In this document: in pieces, positions 6,277 through 10,939 of the stretch
Position numbering within the stretch: the stretch's first letter is position 1
Layout: every line of letters begins with the position of its first letter
NCBI GenBank assembly: GCA_026770585.1
Contig: MU646928.1
Location: forward strand, 1-12,936
Source of the DNA: Baffinella frigidus
Lineage: Eukaryota > Cryptophyceae > Cryptomonadales > Baffinellaceae
Length of the DNA stretch: 12,936 bases
Direction: 5' to 3'
Program-made: the position numbers and the translations under genes
Notes under the pieces: generated by a model
The model's database searches: none
What the model was told of the DNA's origin: nothing
What the model saw: only the letters and a program-made list of their open reading frames with translations

Positions 6277-6382
6277 TATCCCTCAAGTGGCCAGCCGGTC
6301 AAAAAATGACCCGCAAGAGGTCCTAGGCAGGTCCTAGGGCCCTACCGTAGGGCGTATGATCCTACTGGCCACTTAAGGGATA
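6277..6382 (+). mobile_element. MITE family E, copy E4
   Basis: TA at 6277-6278 and 6381-6382 enclose a 102-bp core with ends TCCCTCAAGTGGCCAG and CTGGCCACTTAAGGGA. The left half carries GGTCAAAAAATGACC and the right half the same CCTAGGCAGGTCCTAGGGCC and CCTACCGTAGGGCGTATGA string as E1. Confidence 0.9.
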
Positions 6383-6442
6383 GGCCTATTCCCAGGACCC
6401 TATTGAGGACCTGGGCGGGTTCTGGCATTCCAGCGACCTCTG

Positions 6443-6563
6443 TACAGGGGTACCTCGCTCATAAGAAACCGCCTTTTCCCTAGGACCCTACAGTAGGCCT
6501 ATGCGTAGGGCCTTGGGGTGGTCCTAGGGGGGGGGAGTTTCTTATGGGCGAGGTACCCCTGTA
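6443..6563. mobile_element. MITE family A, copy A4 (intact)
   Basis: A 117-bp core (6445-6561) sits between TA dinucleotides. Both TIRs are the family consensus, CAGGGGTACCTCGCTCATAA on the left and CAGGGGTACCTCGCCCATAA from the other strand. The centre has CCTAGGACCCTACAGTAGGC and a second CCTAGGGGG shoulder. Confidence 0.92.
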
Positions 6564-6597
6564 CACCGCTTGAGAAGGAGAGACGACGCGGCCGCTG

Positions 6598-6789
6598 TAC
6601 AGTGCACCTACCTTAACACAGGCTACCGTAACACATACTTACCCTCCACACATACTCCTTCGGCCGGCCCCCGATTTCCCCCTGCAAGGAAGTATGCCTG
6701 TAGGGTGGACACCATAACGCATACCTACCCTCCACACATACTCAATCAGTCCGGCCCCGACGGGTATGTGTTAGGGTAGGTCCACTGCA
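6598..6789. mobile_element. Family L: inverted-repeat element with internal direct repeats
   Basis: Outer arms, CAGTGCACCTACCTTAACAC (6600-6619) and its counterpart GTTAGGGTAGGTCCACTGCA (6770-6789), are imperfect inverted repeats. Inside, a 33-bp direct repeat at 6625-6657 and 6711-6743 (ACCRTAACRCATACYTACCC, then TCCACACATACTC) flanks a unique GGCCGGCCCCCG-rich middle. The TAACACATA word of the arms also occurs in the direct repeats. It is single in this window, so element status is inferred from symmetry only. Confidence 0.55.
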
Positions 6790-6905
6790 CCCCTGGTTTC
6801 TACAATGAATCTACCCCCTGTTTCCCCAGTGAACATTTCTCGCGCTAGCGGAAGAGGGACGAGGCGGCGAGAGGGATCGTGATCCGATAGCCTCACCCGT
6901 AGATC

Positions 6906-6974
6906 GTTCCCATCTCCTCAAGAGTGAGGTGGGCGTGGCCTTCGACGTGAGTGTAAATAAAAGCACCAAAGCAC
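6906..6974 (+). repeat. Dispersed repeat N, copy 2
   Basis: Second copy of the 68-bp repeat at 4318: GTTCCCATCTCCTCAAGAGT, then GGTGGGCGTGGCCTTCGACG and an AAATAAAAGCACCAAAGCACC end, where the tail adds one more GCACCAAA unit. It leads straight into the 13-mer array at 6983. Confidence 0.8.
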
Positions 6975-6982
6975 CAAAGCAC

Positions 6983-7095
6983 CTATTTGGGTTGTTTTCT
7001 ACAACCCAAATAGCTGTTTTTTACAACCCAAATAGGCTTTTTTACAACCCAAATAGGCTATATTTTTTACAACCCAAATAGGCTATTTGGGTGGT
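6983..7095 (+). repeat. Four ACAACCCAAATAG 13-mers framed by inverted copies
   Basis: Direct copies start at 7001, 7023, 7044 and 7069 (spacing 22, 21 and 25 bp, roughly two helical turns), separated by T-rich spacers. Complementary copies CTATTTGGGTTGT (6983-6995) and CTATTTGGGTGGT (7083-7095) lie at both edges pointing inward. The order is thus inverted, four direct, inverted. The geometry resembles an iteron or protein-binding array, but could also be a foldback element whose loop has expanded by slippage. Confidence 0.9.
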
Positions 7096-7239
7096 TAAAA
7101 ACATAAGTCTCCCATTCAGGAAAGTCTGACAGCTGAACGGGATCTCGCCCGAGGAAGAGCGAGGTGACCTGTCGTCAACAGTGGCACATTCCGTGCCCAC
7201 ACAGAGAGCGCAGACAGGTATAAAACAACTTTACAAACG
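7096..7239. other. Unassigned DNA with TATA-like box
   Basis: TATAAAAC at about 7219 is the only promoter-like word. GAGGAAGAGCGAGGTGACCTG near 7152 recalls the GCGAGGTACC end of family A but lacks the rest. No gene follows. Confidence 0.3.
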
Positions 7240-7535
7240 GCCGCCCCGCGCCGTGCTAAAAAAACGATCGATGCTGCGCCGTTGAGCTAAAGGCGTTGCG
7301 CCTTGGAGCATTCCCGTAGTACAGGGGTACCTCGCTCACAAGAAACTGTCCCCCCCCATAGGACCACCATAGGGCCCTATGTATAGCCCTACTGCAGGGT
7401 CCTAGGGGGACGCGGTTTCTTATGAGCGAGGTACCCCTGTAGCCCGATCGGCCGCCCCCAGCCGTGCTTTACAAAACGGGCGTCCCCAGCCGTGGGCGCA
7501 GCATCGCCTTTGAGAAAACACTGCGCCTTTGAGCA
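7240..7535. repeat. Diverged duplicate segments on either side of copy A5
   Basis: CGGCCGCCCCGCGCCGTGCT (about 7240-7259) followed by GCTGCGCCGTTGAG and TTGCGCCTTGGAGCAT (to 7312) parallels CGGCCGCCCCCAGCCGTGCT (about 7449-7468), GGGCGCAGCATCGCC and ACTGCGCCTTTGAGCAT (to 7537). Another TTGCGCCTTGCAGCAT occurs at about 7644. A5 lies between. The segments look like a tandem repeat array that has diverged and been invaded. The reverse strand contains TAGCTCAACGG, like a tRNA box A, without a T arm. Confidence 0.55.
7320..7441. mobile_element. MITE family A, copy A5 (intact)
   Basis: TA flanks (7320-7321, 7440-7441) enclose a 118-bp core. TIRs read CAGGGGTACCTCGCTCACAA and CAGGGGTACCTCGCTCATAA. 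Internal pairs are CCATAGGACCACCATAGGGC and CCCTACTGCAGGGTCCTAGG. Confidence 0.92.
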
Positions 7536-7537
7536 TG

Positions 7538-7632
7538 ATGAGATCCGAAAGGAAGCATGGCCTTTCTACAGAACAAGCTCCGGTGTCCGCCTATGTTGGG
7601 AGCTCGAAGAACCTAAAGGACCTAAAGGAGCA
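7538..7632 (-). mobile_element. Family B fragment (reverse)
   Basis: ATCCGAAAGGAAGCATGGCC, then TCCGGTGTCCGCCTATGTTG, GGAGCTCGAAGAACC and AAAGGACCTAAAGGA form the reverse complement of 8041-8135 and of the left half of the 3090 copy. Both B termini are absent. On + this piece reads EAWPFYRTSSGVRLCWELEE, open as in the other copies. Confidence 0.75.
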
Positions 7633-7680
7633 AGGAGGCGTGTTGCGCCTTGCAGCATCCCCAACACCGTGGTAGCCAGC

Positions 7681-7704
7681 TAGCGGGCTACGTAGCGGGC
7701 TACG
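7681..7704 (+). repeat. Perfect 12-bp tandem duplication
   Basis: TAGCGGGCTACG is repeated exactly twice. It lies just before a solo right end of family A. Confidence 0.9.
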
Positions 7705-7724
7705 GCGAGCGAGGTAACCCTGTA
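7705..7724. mobile_element. Solo right end of a family A element
   Basis: GCGAGCGAGGTAACCCTGTA is the outward right TIR with the CCTG|TA terminus. No matching left half is found upstream before the tandem 12-mers, so the rest was deleted. The AACCCTG variant matches the left TIR of A6 (CAGGGTTACC), suggesting the two are related in sequence. Confidence 0.6.
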
Positions 7725-7809
7725 CATGCAAACCCCAATCAGACGCTCCTAGGACTAGCCCTACAGTGTACCGTAGGACCCTAGGACGGTGCTTATCCTT
7801 ATTCGCGAG
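7725..7809. mobile_element. Family C foldback, copy 1
   Basis: CGCTCCTAGGACTAGCCCTA pairs with CCGTAGGACCCTAGGACG around CAGTGTA. Outer sequence ends in ATTCGCGAG, also found at the right of copy 2 (about 8468). It is enclosed by two outward-facing family A ends. Confidence 0.55.
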
Positions 7810-7931
7810 TACAGGGTTACCTCGCTCACAAGAAAACGACTCCCCACATGACCCTACAGTAGGACCATGCCTAGGGTCCTAAGGTGGTCCTAGGGGGGGG
7901 GGCGGTTTCTTCTGAGCGAGGTACCCCTGTA
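7810..7931. mobile_element. MITE family A, copy A6 (intact)
   Basis: A 118-bp core (7812-7929) lies between TA dinucleotides. The left TIR has CAGGGTTACC instead of CAGGGGTACC, and the right is consensus. The centre has CCCTACAGTAGGACC and CCTAGGGGGGGGGG. The TA on the right (7930-7931) is also the TA that begins the neighbouring family B element. Confidence 0.9.
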
Positions 7932-8140
7932 GCTCTATCTGAGTCGGGTTGACCGAATAGTCCAAAGTTGACATGCTAGGTGTGTGGTACCAACCCGTCA
8001 ACTTTGCAGCGGGAAAGAGCCCGGCCCGCTACTGCTCGTCCTCTGGCACCTTTAGGTCCTTTCGGTTCTTCGAGCTCCCAACTCAGGCGGACGCTGGAAC
8101 TGGGTGTGCAGAAAGGCCATGCTTCCTTTCGGATCACTTC
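7930..8140 (+). mobile_element. Family B element (right part missing)
   Basis: TA then GCTCTATCTGAGTCGGGTTG is the B terminus. It is followed by CAAAGTTGAC ... GTCAACTTTG, then CTTTAGGTCCTTTCGGTTCT, TCGAGCTCCCAACTCAGGCG and GCCATGCTTCCTTTCGG. The opposite terminus is not found before the next repeat at 8152. On the minus strand the segment RKEAWPFCTPSSSVRLSWEL is open. Confidence 0.7.
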
Positions 8141-8151
8141 ACCTACTCCTG

Positions 8152-8373
8152 CTCGGCCACCTGGTGTAGGGTGTAGGGGCTTACTCGCATGTACAGGGGT
8201 CACAGGGGTGCCTCGCTCATAAGAAACGCCCGCCCCCCTAGGACCAGCACAGGACCCGAGGCATATACTGTAGGGTCCTATGAGGAGGCGCTTTCTTGTG
8301 AGCATGGTTCCCCGGTACTCCCTACTCGGCCACCTGCTGTAGGGTGTAGGGGCCTACTCGCATGTACAGGGGT
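8152..8373 (+). repeat. 49-bp direct repeat flanking copy A7
   Basis: 8152-8200 and 8325-8373 share CTCGGCCACCTG, TGTAGGGTGTAGGGGC and ACTCGCATGTACAGGGGT with two mismatches. The right ends contain TACAGGGG, the start of a family A TIR, so the duplicated piece probably included an A-type left end. Confidence 0.88.
8201..8316. mobile_element. MITE family A, copy A7 (degenerate right end)
   Basis: CACAGGGGTGCCTCGCTCAT opens the element, with AAGAAACGCC next. The far end reads GCGCTTTCTTGTGAGCATGG then TTCCCCGGTA, an eroded right TIR. The centre has CCTAGGACCAGCACAGG and CTGTAGGGTCCTATG. Confidence 0.75.
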
Positions 8374-8480
8374 TACACGGTATCCGGAACAGGAAGCGCC
8401 CCTAGGGTTGCCCTACGCTCCTAGGGATAGCCCTACCGTAGGGCCCTAGGGCGGCGCGTGTCCATGCATATTCGCGAGTA
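8366..8480. mobile_element. Family C foldback, copy 2
   Basis: GCGCCCCTAGGG ... CCCTAGGGCGGCGC pair, with CCCTACG and CCGTAGGG pairs inside and a central CTCCTAGGGATAG. The right edge carries ATTCGCGAGTA as in copy 1. The left edge has TACAGGGGTTAC, so termini may be shared with family A. Confidence 0.5.
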
Positions 8481-8585
8481 ACCCCAGAAGAGAGGTGACT
8501 CGAATGTAGATGGAAGGGCACGCACATCTCGTAGGGTGCTTCACGATTCTTGACACACGGTTCAGAGCGCAGGGTTCGGGGCTGA
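8481..8585. other. Unassigned spacer
   Basis: CATCTCGTAGGGTG (about 8525) resembles CATCGTAGGGTGG after A3 (about 4009), a weak shared word. No gene seen. Confidence 0.3.
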
Positions 8586-8836
8586 TATCTCAGGGGGTGG
8601 GTGAGTACGGGTTCAGCCCCCCTAGTTGTAGGGTTCAGGGTTCAGGATTTAGGGTTTAGGGTTTAGGGTTTAGGGTTAAGGGTTTAGGGTTTACTGGTTC
8701 AGCCCCTCTGGTTGTAGTATTGAGGGTTGAGGGTTAGGGGTTAGGGCTCGCACCAGTGGAAACGGCTCATGTATCCTCGATCTGAGCCGCGCGGTCTTCC
8801 AAGGCAAGGGGAAGAGCTATCTCAGGGGGTGGGCGA
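8586..8836 (+). repeat. Repeated TATCTCAGGGGGTGGG module with TTTAGGG insert
   Basis: TATCTCAGGGGGTGGGTGAG at 8586 recurs as TATCTCAGGGGGTGGGCGAG at 8818. Inside the first unit GGTTCAGCCCCYCTRGTTGT occurs twice (about 8610 and 8697), enclosing a TTTAGGG-type array (about 8636-8693). A second short G-rich array (TTGAGGGTTGAGGG) follows to 8745. The layout is that of a tandem duplication containing telomere-like DNA, G-rich strand on +. Confidence 0.8.
8767..8808 (-). pseudogene. Duplicate of the 3' end of the 8888-9097 frame
   Basis: Read on the minus strand this ends LALEDRAAQIEDT and a stop (TGA, 8767-8769), matching the neighbour's ALEARAAQIEDA and stop. Upstream similarity is lost within about 14 codons, so only the last codons were copied. 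Flanking ACCAGTGGAAACGGCTCATG also matches ACCAGCGGAAATGACTCATG at about 8848. Confidence 0.6.
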
Positions 8837-8887
8837 GGCGGCACGCACCAGCGGAAATGACTCATGCAGCACTCTCGATTTCATGGC

Positions 8888-9097
8888 TCACGCATCCTCG
8901 ATCTGAGCGGCGCGCGCTTCCAGAGCGTCCTCGTACGTTGGATACTCATCCTTCGGGTAGATGATCTCTTCAACCGCCCCTGGCTCCCCCGCGATCTCTG
9001 GGTCTTGGAGCACTGCCCGCGTCTCCGCCGTCGCCTGCTTGCGGCAGTCCGAGTCAGAGGAGGCGTAGCACACCCGTGAGAGTGGCCTGCCAGTCAC
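8888..9097 (-). CDS. Candidate terminal exon, product unknown
   Basis: The minus-strand frame ends at TGA (8888-8890) and encodes an acidic, tyrosine-containing C-terminus with EPGAVEEIIYPKDEYP and ALEARAAQIEDA. Most third positions are G or C. The ATG at 9097 may not be the true start: a CAG at 9037-9035 (minus strand) could be an acceptor, making the exon begin near 9034. Composition and compactness look like real protein, but I recognise no family. Its last codons are duplicated at 8767-8808, and tandem repeats start just upstream (about 9095-9180), so the gene may be broken. Confidence 0.35.
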   Translation of the reverse strand: MTGRPLSRVCYASSDSDCRKQATAETRAVLQDPEIAGEPGAVEEIIYPKDEYPTYEDALEARAAQIEDA

Positions 9098-9180
9098 GTC
9101 CGAGCGCGGTGTGAGTCACGTCCGGGCGTGGTAGCAGGAACGTCCGGGCATGGTACTAGGCACGTCCAGGGGGGTGTCCC
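9095..9180 (+). repeat. Degenerate tandem repeat CACGTCCGGGCGTGG
   Basis: Four units share ACGTCCRRGCRYGGT: starting about 9098, 9118, 9139 and 9162. Spacing of about 20-23 bp with variable linkers. CACGTCC words recur at about 9350 and 9425. Confidence 0.75.
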
Positions 9181-9255
9181 TAGAGCCTGTTTTTATAGGG
9201 GACCGAGCTGAATTCAGGGCAGTTAACGCGGAGGATAAGGAGCCCCCCCCCCCCC

Positions 9256-9298
9256 CATAGGGACCACCGTAGCCCTACGGTATCGTCTCCGCCGTTGG
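9256..9298 (+). repeat. 43-bp exact repeat, copy 1
   Basis: Identical to 9481-9523 over 43 bp (starts CATAGGGACCACCGTAGCCC, ends CCGCCGTTGG). It contains the inverted pair CCGTAG/CTACGG, part of the CCTACNGTAGG vocabulary, and follows a C14 run (9243-9256). Confidence 0.95.
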
Positions 9299-9480
9299 GC
9301 CAATGGCTCCAAAAACGGACCCGTTCCAAGGGTGTCCGTGTACTGCTGTCACGTCCCGAAAGTAGTACCGGGCTGTAACAAGGCGGTACAAAAAGGTACA
9401 AGCCGGTACAAAAAGTTACTACCGTCACGTCCAAATAAGACGTCCATCTATCATATATAGGCCACACCCACAAGAATTTT
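9299..9480. other. Spacer with repeated GGTACAAAAAG words
   Basis: GGCGGTACAAAAAGGTACAA and GCCGGTACAAAAAGTTAC form a short direct repeat (about 9382-9420). TGTCACGTCCCGAAAGTAGTA near 9349 and TTACTACCGTCACGTCC near 9416 share the CACGTCC word and inverted GTAGTA/TACTAC. A TATATA stretch lies near 9453. No gene seen. Confidence 0.5.
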
Positions 9481-9523
9481 CATAGGGACCACCGTAGCCC
9501 TACGGTATCGTCTCCGCCGTTGG
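9481..9523 (+). repeat. 43-bp exact repeat, copy 2
   Basis: Exact second copy of 9256-9298, 225 bp downstream. Full identity in otherwise diverged DNA suggests a recent duplication or gene conversion. Confidence 0.95.
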
Positions 9524-9533
9524 TACCCCTCCT

Positions 9534-9596
9534 GGTGACTGCCAAGGCAGTCACCTCGGACAGTTGGCTTCGGCGTCCGCGTGACCGGTCACGCGG
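9534..9596. repeat. Two perfect palindromes
   Basis: GGTGACTGCC/GGCAGTCACC (9534-9555) has a 2-bp AA centre, and CCGCGTGACCGGTCACGCGG (9577-9596) is a spacer-free 20-bp palindrome. They lie 21 bp apart. Both contain GTGAC/GTCAC. Possible dyad binding sites; no adjacent gene is convincing. Confidence 0.85.
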
Positions 9597-9688
9597 GCGT
9601 TCACGAGCTTGCGACGTTTTTTATGCCAGCGAATGCATCAATAAATGCCGCAAGCAGAACGGTGATTCCCCACCATCAGATGTCAATA

Positions 9689-9852
9689 GGGAAACTCCTG
9701 GAAAGTTCGGCAGTTTCCCTACAGATTTAGGTAGGACCTACCTACCGTAGGCCGTAGGGCTCCTATGACCAAAATATCCTAGGATTTTGGCCTACGGTAG
9801 GAGGTCCTAGGCAATGCCGTAGGAGAAACTACCGAACTTTCCAGGAGTTTTA
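9689..9852. mobile_element. Family F element, copy F1
   Basis: Ends AAACTCCTGGAAAGTTCGGC (left) and CCGAACTTTCCAGGAGTTT (right) form near-perfect TIRs, extended inward as AGTTTCCCTAC/GTAGGAGAAACT. The interior has CCTACCGTAGGCCGTAGG, a CCAAAATATCCTAGGATTTTGG palindrome, and GGAGGTCCTAGGCAATGCCG. The last string is shared exactly with F2. Flanking duplication is unclear. Confidence 0.85.
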
Positions 9853-9896
9853 CAACTAATGTGTCAAAATACACGAATTACCGTCGCCTGCTGGCG

Positions 9897-9972
9897 ACAT
9901 CTTAGTACCAGACCACAGATTCTGTTTCGAAAGGTGTCTATTTGAAGGATTTCTGGTACAGAACCAAGATGT
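9897..9972. mobile_element. Foldback with TTAGTACCAG end
   Basis: ACATCTTAGTACCAG (9897-9911) pairs with CTGGTACAGAACCAAGATGT (9953-9972), allowing a 5-base bulge. The loop has GATTCTGTTTCGAAAGG. A diverged relative of the loop (ATTTGGTTTCGGGAACTGTC, then ATCTGAAAGATTTTCGGTAC) occurs at about 11639. Confidence 0.6.
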
Positions 9973-9973
9973 T

Positions 9974-10017
9974 ACCAAGACGACCCCAAGGACGAACCAA
10001 GACGACCCCAAGGACGA
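9974..10017 (+). repeat. 22-bp tandem duplication
   Basis: ACCAAGACGACCCCAAGGACGA is present twice in direct tandem (9974-9995, 9996-10017). Confidence 0.92.
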
Positions 10018-10018
10018 A

Positions 10019-10076
10019 ATGATGTATTAATAAATGCCTTTCCCACCTGAAATAATGTATTAATAAATGCCTTTCC
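10019..10076 (+). repeat. 25-bp direct repeat with AATAAA
   Basis: Copies at 10019-10043 and 10052-10076 (ATRATGTATTAATAAATGCC then TTTCC) repeat at 33-bp period. AATGTATTAAT recurs in inverted form near 10335-10345, so the block may be the outer arm of a larger foldback reaching 10350. Confidence 0.85.
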
Positions 10077-10186
10077 TGCCAACGAAAGTTACTACACACA
10101 TGCTTTACTATCACTATGTGTAGTAATTTTCGAAAATTACTACACATTACTACATGTGTGTAGTAATTTTCGTCGGCGGGAAAGGC
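10069..10186. mobile_element. Nested foldback: palindrome within inverted repeat
   Basis: Outer arms 10069-10102 and 10153-10186 (34 bp) pair with four mismatches. Between them a perfect 30-bp spacer-free palindrome (10117-10146) contains GTAGTAATTTTCG in both directions, and the same word is part of the outer arms. The motif is thus present four times in alternating orientation. Confidence 0.9.
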
Positions 10187-10192
10187 TTCAAT

Positions 10193-10345
10193 TTAATTTC
10201 GGACCGAGACAGAATCTGTCCTGCTATCTTAGGCTCCCCACGCGGAAGGTACGGGTGTATATGCTATTTCAGGCATCAAATGATGCTATCTTACGCCTTT
10301 TCATCAGGACAGATTCTGGTATGGTCCGAGATGAAATTAATACAT
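10193..10345. mobile_element. Imperfect foldback ending TTAATTTC..GGACC
   Basis: TTAATTTCGGACCGAGACAG then AATCTGTCCTG (10194-10223) pairs with CAGGACAGATTCTGGTATGG then TCCGAGATGAAATTAA (about 10306-10340) with indels. GCTATCTTA occurs twice inside (about 10223 and 10284) and also in the 11143 element. Confidence 0.65.
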
Positions 10346-10370
10346 TATCTGAGATAAGTTTGTGAGGACG

Positions 10371-10410
10371 GAGTCCTAGGAAGTGCCGAGGCGGACCCTT
10401 CCTAGGACTC
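10371..10410. repeat. Perfect 13-bp inverted repeat with CCTAGG
   Basis: GAGTCCTAGGAAG (10371-10383) and CTTCCTAGGACTC (10398-10410) around TGCCGAGGCGGACC. Confidence 0.85.
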
Positions 10411-10453
10411 TCCACTCGAGAATGCTTCAGGAGCCTATCTAGATGTGGGGTTG

Positions 10454-10549
10454 CAAACATTTGTACCAGGATAAGGTCAAGTAACCTCGTGCCTGGTAAA
10501 TTTGTTTCCAGGCGCGAGGTTACTTTTACCTTATCCTGGTACAAATTTG
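10454..10549. mobile_element. Foldback with about 42-bp arms
   Basis: The left arm 10454-10496 (CAAACATTTGTACCAGGATA, then AGTAACCTCGTGCCTGG) and the right arm 10508-10549 pair with few mismatches and one small indel around an 11-bp loop. A transcript would form a small-RNA-sized hairpin. The single copy in the window has no obvious flanking duplication. Confidence 0.85.
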
Positions 10550-10550
10550 G

Positions 10551-10790
10551 GCTTTTGTGTAGTAAATACTTTATATGTTCGATTTTAAATAGGCCCCTCT
10601 AGCATCCGCGTGTCCTCACCCTGTAGGGTGCGGAACGAAGCAGGGATAGACTACTACAAAACTGCATGTAGAGCGATGTATAATGAGGAAGATATACCCC
10701 CGGAGACCGGAGTGTCTCCATGTCCCTTTTGGTCACGGAGTCATTCTACACGGATAAAACATGTACATATTGTAGAACTACATCGGACTT
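10551..10790. other. Unassigned DNA with a short open frame
   Basis: A frame from 10610 to 10804 (64 codons) includes CPFWSRSHSTRIKHVHIVEL, which superficially recalls a C2H2 finger but lacks the second cysteine. Small inverted repeats (GGAGAC/GTCTCC near 10698; TTCTACA/TGTAGAA near 10743) lie inside. I do not call a gene. Confidence 0.4.
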
Positions 10791-10888
10791 CGAAGGGATT
10801 TTGAATAACCAATAAGCTTTACGACCTAGGACCCTACGGTAGGCAATCCGTAGGGACATAGGGCACTGAGTGCCCGAAAATCCCTTCG
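10791..10888. mobile_element. Small inverted-repeat element with CCTAGG centre
   Basis: CGAAGGGATTTT (10791-10802) and AAAATCCCTTCG (10877-10888) are exact TIRs. Inside are CCTAGGACCCTACGGTAGGC, CCGTAGGGACATAGGG and GGGCACTGAGTGCCC. About 98 bp. Confidence 0.75.
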
Positions 10889-10896
10889 TAGCCCTC

Positions 10897-10939
10897 TGTG
10901 TGGGTACGGGTCGCACCTCCCCCGCTTCCGCCCAGTTGG
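10897..10939 (+). repeat. Unit O tail, truncated by insertion
   Basis: GGGTACGGGTCGCACCTCCC, then CCGCTTCCGCCCAGTTGG matches the tail of unit O. The unit's next bases (CGATGCGCGC) resume only at 11077, after element F2. Confidence 0.7.

Noticed and set aside
6983-7095. CRISPR array
   Set aside because: Repeats are only 13 bp, spacers are 8-12 bp T-rich similar sequences, and inverted copies frame the array; the context is eukaryotic.
7258-7310. tRNA gene on the minus strand (TAGCTCAACGG like box A)
   Set aside because: No T arm (GGTTCRANTCC), no acceptor stem and no anticodon stem can be formed.
10685-10804. C2H2 zinc finger
   Set aside because: The second cysteine is replaced by tryptophan, and the histidine spacing is irregular.
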